Assembly (NCBI GenBank): GCA_949507465.1
Contig: CATEMS010000042.1
Span: 1 to 12,801 of the forward strand
DNA: 12,801 nt
Origin: Flavobacteriaceae bacterium
GTDB taxonomy: Bacteria > Bacteroidota > Bacteroidia > Flavobacteriales > Flavobacteriaceae
Direction: 5' to 3'
The position numbers were made by a program, and so were the translations under genes. Positions 7,866-12,801 of the stretch are shown here, in pieces. A model generated the notes under the pieces. The model was not told where the DNA came from, did not search any database, and saw nothing but the letters and a program-made list of their open reading frames with translations. Numbering within the stretch: the stretch's first letter is position 1; every line of letters begins with the position of its first letter.

Positions 7866-8711
7866 TTAAGAATCTTCCTCAAGGAGGGATGTACCGCATT
7901 GATGACAAAACGCGGCATGGTCATTATGGTTATTTTCGTTGCAGTTTTGACAAGACTGTGTGTTTAAATGAATGTACTCTGGATCATTTATTGTAGGTTT
8001 TTTCTTCCTGGCATATTCTGCGCTTACTATACCTGTTGGAACAGCAATTATTCCATACCCCATAATCATAATGATTGCAGCTATAAATTGTCCAAGAGGT
8101 GTTACCGGAGCAATATCACCAAATCCAACAGTGGTGAGGGTAACAATACACCAATACACACTAATGGGAATGCTCACAAAACCACTTTGCTCTCCTTCTA
8201 TGAGATACATAATGGTCCCGGCAATGATTGATAAAATTAAGACTGCAAATAAAAAAACCAGTATTTTTGCTTTGCTATTTCTTAGTGCACGACTTAGTTT
8301 GTTGGCCTCACCCATATAACGGGTAATCTTAAGAATTCTAAAAACCCTCAAAAGTCTGAGTGCTCTTACTGCAAGTAAAGCATTACTTCCAGCTAATATA
8401 AACGACACGTAAAGAGGTATGGTGGAGAGGAAGTCTATGATTCCATAAAAACTAAAAATGTAATTCAACGGCTTTTTTACACTAATGATTCTAAGGATAT
8501 ATTCTATGGTAAAGAATACGGTGATGATCCATTCTCCAAAATACAAAAGGTCATGATAGTTCGCATCTATAGACGCAACACTCTCTAGCATGACTAGAAT
8601 CACACTTACTAAAATTAGTATGAGTAACACAACATCAAAGAGTTTACCCATGGGAGTATCTGCCTCAGCGATAATAATGTGTAATTTGTTTTTTAAATCT
8701 TTTTTTGTCAA
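7866..8711 (-). CDS. Voltage-gated-type potassium channel with C-terminal zinc ribbon
   Basis: The 281-residue inner-membrane protein has six predicted segments: S1 about 23-43, S2 56-78, S3 84-105, S4 112-132, S5 147-172, S6 204-232. S4 carries regularly spaced charges at Arg116, 119, 122, 125, Lys128 and Arg131, typical of a voltage sensor. The pore loop has the K+ filter TTVGFGD (193-199). A cytosolic tail holds Cys254-x2-Cys257 and Cys269-x2-Cys272, a probable zinc ribbon. The start is most likely TTG at 8709-8711. No in-frame ATG exists between it and the upstream stop at 8730-8732, and the first downstream ATG (residue 21) would remove the cytosolic segment KLHIIIAEADTP that relatives normally keep. 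K+ selectivity follows from the filter; gating and physiological role are inferred. Confidence 0.92.
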   Translation of the reverse strand: MTKKDLKNKLHIIIAEADTPMGKLFDVVLLILILVSVILVMLESVASIDANYHDLLYFGEWIITVFFTIEYILRIISVKKPLNYIFSFYGIIDFLSTIPLYVSFILAGSNALLAVRALRLLRVFRILKITRYMGEANKLSRALRNSKAKILVFLFAVLILSIIAGTIMYLIEGEQSGFVSIPISVYWCIVTLTTVGFGDIAPVTPLGQFIAAIIMIMGYGIIAVPTGIVSAEYARKKKPTINDPEYIHLNTQSCQNCNENNHNDHAAFCHQCGTSLLEEDS

Positions 8712-8759
8712 TCTTAAAGTTTTACTGAGTTAAATGTAGTGAAGTTTATATAAACACGG

Positions 8760-10133
8760 TTACTTTGGTTCTAGATTTATAATTTTAATGACTTTACGTC
8801 TTCTAAGGTAAGACTGCAAAATATGTTGGGCATCTCTATTATTTTGCATAGGTCTTATAATAGATTTTAAAATTTCTGGGTTGGTAATTTGATGATTTAA
8901 GGCGTAATAACCAAACCCTTTATAGATGCCTTTTTCAATAAATATGACAGATCTCTCCTGGGGATTTCTTCCTTTGTCTATGATAAGCATGTGTTGGTTT
9001 TGATAGCTATAGTTGCTTAAAAACGCTGTTACTTTTTTGTTGTAAGTCTCTGGTTTCTCTTTCCCAATACAAGCTCCAAGACATTCCTTTATTTCGTAGT
9101 TAAAGCATGCATTATCTGTATTTTGAAGGCCTCCAAGTTTTTTACACAAAGCATATTTCCCAATACTATTCTCAAGATGGTTCTTGGCAGATTGAAGACT
9201 GTTATAGGTAGTAATGGCTTTTTTACGGGCATCGACCTTTTCAATCTTTAGATTTATATATCCTTTTTGATCTGTAAAGGAAGTAAGTTGTGCGTTAAAG
9301 TTTCTTTTTCTGAGGGTTCTGTTATATTTTGGGCTAAGTTGTTTTATATCTTCACTTTCTTTTAGCAGTGCAATAAGTTCATTTCCTGTTTTCTCATAAC
9401 TTACGGCTGTAACCTCACGTTGAATATTTTTAGATTTTCTTGTATCGTTTGTGAAATGTTGGGTCAGTCTTTTTTGTATGTTTTTACTTTTTCCAATGTA
9501 GATAATGGTACCATCTTCTCGGTGCATGTAGTACACGCCAATATCTGTAGGTGCTGTTTTGATTAACTCGAGTAATTTTGAATCTATATTTGTTCTGGGA
9601 TTTACTTTAATGTATTGTTGTACTATTTCTTTTTTCGCATCCTTGAGAAGAAGAAGTTTGAAAAGTTCAACGGTTGCTAGTGCGTCTCCTGATGCACGAT
9701 GTCTATTGGTAATTGGTATCCCTAGACTTTGAACGAGTTTCCCTAGACTGTAGGAGGGCATATCTGGCATGAGTTGTTTAGCCAGTTCTACCGTACAAAG
9801 TGTTTGCTTATCAAAGTTGTAGCCTAATCTGTCAAATTCTGTGGTAAGAATTCTATTGTCAAAATGGGCATTGTGTGCCACTAAAATAGCACCATCTGTA
9901 ATTTCTATAATGCGTTTTGCAACTTCATGAAATTTTGGGGCTGTACGTAACATGGCCTTACTAATTCCAGTGAGCTTTACCACAAAGGGTTGTATAGGTA
10001 TTTCTGGATTTACAAGACTTGCAAATTGATCTACTACCTTATCTCCATCAAAACGGTAGATTGCAATTTCTGTGATGCCTTCTTCATTATACTTTCCCCC
10101 GGTAGTTTCTATATCTAAAACTGCGTATTCCAA
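8760..10133 (-). CDS. DnaQ-like 3'-5' exonuclease fused to a UvrC/Cho-like GIY-YIG region
   Basis: The N-terminal DEDDh exonuclease (about 1-165) shows Asp7 and Glu9 in LDIETTG, HNAHFD with Asp92, and His145/Asp150 in HRASGD, the residues of the polymerase III epsilon type. The GIY-YIG domain (about 195-271) begins GVYYMHREDG and IIYIGKSKNIQKRL. A UvrC-like stretch follows, with Cys330, Cys343, Cys351 and Cys355; CFNYEIKECLGACIG resembles UvrC. There is no UvrC C-terminal RNase H-like endonuclease or helix-hairpin-helix domain, so it resembles Cho rather than UvrC. DNA repair or proofreading is inferred. The start is TTG at 10131-10133. An in-frame stop lies two codons upstream, the fold begins at once, and the next Met is residue 61, inside the domain. 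It sits 11 bases after yggS, with no frameshift. Confidence 0.93.
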   Translation of the reverse strand: MEYAVLDIETTGGKYNEEGITEIAIYRFDGDKVVDQFASLVNPEIPIQPFVVKLTGISKAMLRTAPKFHEVAKRIIEITDGAILVAHNAHFDNRILTTEFDRLGYNFDKQTLCTVELAKQLMPDMPSYSLGKLVQSLGIPITNRHRASGDALATVELFKLLLLKDAKKEIVQQYIKVNPRTNIDSKLLELIKTAPTDIGVYYMHREDGTIIYIGKSKNIQKRLTQHFTNDTRKSKNIQREVTAVSYEKTGNELIALLKESEDIKQLSPKYNRTLRKRNFNAQLTSFTDQKGYINLKIEKVDARKKAITTYNSLQSAKNHLENSIGKYALCKKLGGLQNTDNACFNYEIKECLGACIGKEKPETYNKKVTAFLSNYSYQNQHMLIIDKGRNPQERSVIFIEKGIYKGFGYYALNHQITNPEILKSIIRPMQNNRDAQHILQSYLRRRKVIKIINLEPK

Positions 10134-10144
10134 TATCTAAGTTC

Positions 10145-10804
10145 TTAGTTATAATTCCTAGCTCCAAAAATAGAACTTCCAATACGTACCATAGTACTTC
10201 CATGATCTAATGCAAGGGTGTAGTCACCGCTCATTCCCATGCTTAAAATAGTTAATTGTGGGTGTTGTTTGATAAATTTTTGATGCAGGTTGCTTAGTGT
10301 TTTAAATTCTGTTTCTATTTGTGTTTTATCATCTGTAAAACTTGCCATTCCCATAAGCCCTACTATAGAAACGTGCGGGAGTGTGTCTTGAATATCTTTG
10401 GCTAGTAATTGCCATGCATCTGTTTGATGCAAACCAAATTTGTGCTCTTCTTTTGCTATTTTAATTTGTAATAAGCACTTGATTACTCTTTGGTGTTTGG
10501 CGGCTTGTTTGTTTATCTCTTTTAGTAATTTAAGGCTGTCTACCGTATGTATTAAATCCACAAAAGGGGCCATATATTTTACCTTATTGGTTTGTACATG
10601 TCCAATCATGTGCCATTGAATATCTTTGGGCATCTCTTCCCATTTTGAGACCATTTCCTGTATTTTATTTTCACCAAAGACCCTTTGGCCAGCTTCATAA
10701 GCTTGCATTAAAATAGGCACAGGTTTGGTTTTAGAAACGGCAACTAGCGTTGTGTTTTCAGGGAGGGCATTTTGGTATTTTTCAATATTTTCTGAAATAC
10801 TCAT
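10145..10804 (-). CDS. yggS: Pyridoxal phosphate homeostasis protein, YggS family
   Basis: YggS/PLPBP proteins bind pyridoxal 5'-phosphate on an alanine-racemase-like barrel without known catalysis and help keep PLP and amino-acid pools balanced. The 219-residue length is normal. The PLP-linking lysine is Lys25 in VAVSKTKP (21-28). Other family marks are FGENKIQE (43-50), WHMIGHVQTNKVK (64-76), KEEHKFG (118-124), SMGMSGDY (188-195) and the phosphate-binding end STMVRIGSSIFGAR (203-216). The ATG at 10804 is preceded by an in-frame-independent ATG-TGA, which cannot serve as a start. It lies 45 bases after the DUF1015 gene and 11 bases before the exonuclease fusion, consistent with one operon. 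No strong ribosome-binding site is seen on this strand. Confidence 0.95.
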   Translation of the reverse strand: MSISENIEKYQNALPENTTLVAVSKTKPVPILMQAYEAGQRVFGENKIQEMVSKWEEMPKDIQWHMIGHVQTNKVKYMAPFVDLIHTVDSLKLLKEINKQAAKHQRVIKCLLQIKIAKEEHKFGLHQTDAWQLLAKDIQDTLPHVSIVGLMGMASFTDDKTQIETEFKTLSNLHQKFIKQHPQLTILSMGMSGDYTLALDHGSTMVRIGSSIFGARNYN

Positions 10805-10849
10805 TCACATACGTTTTACCAGGAGGTATCAATTGATTTTATGTACTAC

Positions 10850-12088
10850 TTAAAATTCATAAATAGTAATTCCACTTCTTAATTTGGGTTCTATATAAGT
10901 GCTCTTTGGAGGCATTTTTAATCCCTGGTCTGCTATTTTTTTCATCTCTTGTGTGGTCACAGGTAACATGCCAAAACCAACAGCAAACTCTTTTGAATCT
11001 ACCATTGTTTTTACATGTGTCATGTCTTTTTTACCGTCTGAATATTCAATTCTGGTGTCATTTCTTACATCCTTAATCCCCAGTATGGGTTCAAAGATTA
11101 ATTTGTATAAAATTTGAGTATCTAGGGCTTGTAGGGCATTGTTAATTTGGTAGGCTTCTTTTCTGAGGTAGAGTGAATAAAACTCACCATCTAAATACAT
11201 GCTAAAATGATGTTTTTTTGTCGGCTTATAAAAATGTTGGCCTCTATTTTCAATTCTAAATGAAGAATCCAAATCAATTAAAAATTCTTCTTTGCTTCTC
11301 CCATTTAAATCTTTAATAAGCCTGTTGAATTCAACTATTTTTAAATCACTCTCTGGGATTAGAAAACTCATAAAGTAGTTGTAGGGTTCTGTTGCTTGAT
11401 GCTTCTTATTTTCTTTAGCAAGCTTTTGAGCCAACAAACAAGAGGAAGAGCTTCTGTGGTGACCATCTGCTATATATAGCTTAGGAATCTGCTCAAATAA
11501 CCTAGAAATCTTTGATACAAGCTGTGAATCGCTCAAAGGCCACAGGTAATGGGTGTCTCTGTAGGTGGTAGTAAATTCATACTCTGGTCTGGTTTGCATC
11601 ACAGAACCAATGATACCATCTAATGCCTCATTATCTGGGTAGGTAATTAATACTGGCTCTGCGTTAAAACCTACGGCTTTTAGATAGTTGACAAAAATTT
11701 CTTCTTTGTACTCAAGAGTTTGCTCATGTTTTTTTAGGTTGTCTTTTTCATAATCTTGGGTGCTTGCTGCCGCTATAATACCTTTAAAAGTTACACCTTG
11801 ACGGTTGACAATTTTATAGATATAGTAACAAGGAACTTGCTCTTGGATAAAAACACCATCCTCTTTAAACTCCTGGTATCTATTACGCACTAAATTATAC
11901 CTTTGTTCTCCTTCAATTTTTTGAGCATATTTATAACCTGGGTTAACCACATGTAAGAAAGAAAAAGGGTTGTCTCTTAACCTGGCTTCTCTTTGCTCAG
12001 GGGTATAACTATCATAAGACCTAGAAGCAACAAGACTTACCTTGTCACGCGAAGGGCGCACCGCTTTAAATGGTTTTATCTCTGCCAT
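10850..12088 (-). CDS. DUF1015 family protein
   Basis: This 412-residue soluble protein belongs to DUF1015, for which I know no established activity. Family marks are the N-terminal IKPFKAVRP (4-12), NPFSFLHV (40-47), the KKHEQT motif (119-124), ADGHHR (207-212) followed by a Ser-rich helix start, and the C-terminal MPPKSTYIEPKLRSG (392-406). No signal peptide or membrane segment is visible. In many bacteria the family is found near serine-biosynthesis genes such as serA and serC. Here it lies between an acyl-CoA dehydrogenase-type gene and yggS. The DGHHR box resembles the nucleotide-binding box of the ParB/SerK-type fold, which would fit phosphate transfer to a small molecule, but this is only motif resemblance. 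The ATG at 12088 is 23 bases after the upstream stop. Confidence 0.9.
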   Translation of the reverse strand: MAEIKPFKAVRPSRDKVSLVASRSYDSYTPEQREARLRDNPFSFLHVVNPGYKYAQKIEGEQRYNLVRNRYQEFKEDGVFIQEQVPCYYIYKIVNRQGVTFKGIIAAASTQDYEKDNLKKHEQTLEYKEEIFVNYLKAVGFNAEPVLITYPDNEALDGIIGSVMQTRPEYEFTTTYRDTHYLWPLSDSQLVSKISRLFEQIPKLYIADGHHRSSSSCLLAQKLAKENKKHQATEPYNYFMSFLIPESDLKIVEFNRLIKDLNGRSKEEFLIDLDSSFRIENRGQHFYKPTKKHHFSMYLDGEFYSLYLRKEAYQINNALQALDTQILYKLIFEPILGIKDVRNDTRIEYSDGKKDMTHVKTMVDSKEFAVGFGMLPVTTQEMKKIADQGLKMPPKSTYIEPKLRSGITIYEF

Positions 12089-12111
12089 GTGTTTTACAAA
12101 TCAAAACTGTA

Positions 12112-12801
12112 TTAACAGAACATTTTAGCTACATCTATAGCTTTTCTATTGTTGGTATAATCATAAAAGCCTTCTGCGGTTTTTACACCAAATTTACCTG
12201 CCCTAACCATATTAACTAATAGTGGGCATGGCGCATATTTTGGATTTTTAAATCCATCATTCATCACATTTAAAATAGACAGACACACATCAAGCCCAAT
12301 AAAGTCTGCAAGTGCAAGAGGTCCCATTGGATGTGCCATTCCAAGGATCATAACGGTGTCTATTTCTTTTACACCAGCAACTCCATTGTAAAGTGTTTCT
12401 ATGGCTTCATTAATCATTGGCATTAAAATCCGATTGGCTACAAAACCTGGATAATCATTTACTTTTACTGGAGTTTTTCCGAGTCTTTTTGAGATAGCTG
12501 CTACCGTATCGTAGGTTTGGTCACTGGTGTTATATCCTTTAATGATTTCTACCAGTTTCATTACTGGAACAGGATTCATAAAGTGCATCCCAATTACCAT
12601 ATCTGGTCTGGTTGTCACTGCTGCTATTTGTGTAATTGAAATTGATGATGTGTTACTTGCCATGATAGTATCATCTGGGCAAAAAGCTTCCAAATCCCTA
12701 AATATCTTTAGTTTTAAATCAAGGTTTTCTGTAGCTGCCTCAACCACCAAGCTAGCATATTCAACCCCTGTTTTTAAATCCGTAAAGGTGGTGATGTTAT
12801 G
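12112..12801 (-). CDS. 3-hydroxyacyl-CoA (3-hydroxybutyryl-CoA) dehydrogenase, C-terminal part
   Basis: The frame is open from the right edge, giving 229 visible residues out of the usual 280-295. The N-terminal start and Rossmann GxGxxG motif are therefore outside. The enzyme would oxidise 3-hydroxyacyl-CoA to 3-ketoacyl-CoA with NAD. The visible part starts near LVVEAATEN, followed by SNTSSISI, the catalytic His in GMHFMNPVPVM (His codon 12583-12585) and DYPGFVANRIL with the conserved Asn. The dimerising C-terminal domain includes GMAHPMGPLALADFIGLD and ends in the GKFGVKTAEGFYDY segment. It is a stand-alone enzyme of the Hbd/PaaH type rather than a FadB fusion, because no hydratase follows. 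TTG at 12748-12750 is an internal Leu codon, not a start. The chain-length preference cannot be read from sequence. It is the first visible gene of the minus-strand block. Confidence 0.94.
   Translation of the reverse strand, partial: HNITTFTDLKTGVEYASLVVEAATENLDLKLKIFRDLEAFCPDDTIMASNTSSISITQIAAVTTRPDMVIGMHFMNPVPVMKLVEIIKGYNTSDQTYDTVAAISKRLGKTPVKVNDYPGFVANRILMPMINEAIETLYNGVAGVKEIDTVMILGMAHPMGPLALADFIGLDVCLSILNVMNDGFKNPKYAPCPLLVNMVRAGKFGVKTAEGFYDYTNNRKAIDVAKMFC

Noticed and set aside
7808..8319. Several plus-strand open frames of 60-115 codons overlapping miaA and the channel gene.
   Set aside because: They lie fully antisense to genes with clear motifs and show no recognisable protein features.
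8744..8755. Perfect 12-base palindrome GTTTATATAAAC between the exonuclease fusion and the channel gene.
   Set aside because: It is AT-only in the centre, occurs once and has no T tract suited to termination. An operator is possible but nothing supports it.
10828..10837. Perfect 10-base palindrome ATCAATTGAT between the DUF1015 gene and yggS.
   Set aside because: It is short, AT-rich and unrepeated, as expected by chance in such DNA.
10821..10882. On the plus strand AGGAGGT (10821-10827) precedes ATG at 10841 and a 13-codon open frame.
   Set aside because: It is antisense to the yggS/DUF1015 junction and the frame is trivial in length. Bacteroidota rarely use Shine-Dalgarno sequences, so this is best read as chance.
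1..12801. Defence island, phage, integron, CRISPR or other mobile system.
   Set aside because: No repeats, integrase, transposase, attachment sites or composition breaks were seen. The genes are chromosomal housekeeping types.

Overview
The window looks like ordinary chromosome from a marine-type member of the Flavobacteriia (phylum Bacteroidota). The base composition is AT-rich. Clear Shine-Dalgarno sequences are essentially absent before the genes. FabI, the YbbR-CoaE pair and the two-component system all have the flavobacterial form. I cannot name the genus. No tRNA, rRNA, CRISPR array, insertion sequence or phage gene is visible, and no gap between genes exceeds about 65 bases.

The layout is two convergent gene blocks. 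The plus-strand block (1-6909) holds the 3' part of recN (DNA repair) and fabI (fatty-acid elongation), which ends in a strong terminator. It continues with a membrane-anchored family 2 glycosyltransferase, a YbbR-domain protein, coaE (last step of coenzyme A synthesis, overlapping ybbR by 4 bases), a sensor histidine kinase and its OmpR-type response regulator, resembling RprXY. The minus-strand block (12801-6946, read right to left) holds the 3' part of a 3-hydroxyacyl-CoA dehydrogenase gene, a DUF1015 protein, the PLP-homeostasis protein YggS, a DnaQ-like exonuclease fused to a UvrC/Cho-like GIY-YIG region, a voltage-gated-type potassium channel with a C-terminal zinc ribbon, and miaA (tRNA isopentenylation).

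The blocks meet at one hairpin (6933-6962) that can terminate both. The last codons and stop of miaA lie inside it. Spacing in the minus block is tight (5, 48, 11, 45 and 23 bases), so it may be one transcription unit. The genes are mostly housekeeping: coenzyme A and acyl metabolism (fabI, coaE, the dehydrogenase), envelope functions (glycosyltransferase, YbbR, sensor kinase, channel) and nucleic-acid maintenance (recN, the exonuclease-nuclease fusion, miaA).

I see no clear new defence or mobile system. The points most worth a second look are the exonuclease/GIY-YIG fusion with a UvrC-spaced four-cysteine cluster, the zinc-ribbon-tailed channel coupled to miaA, the ADGHHR motif of the DUF1015 protein, the stop codon inside a shared terminator, and two neighbouring genes that appear to start with TTG.
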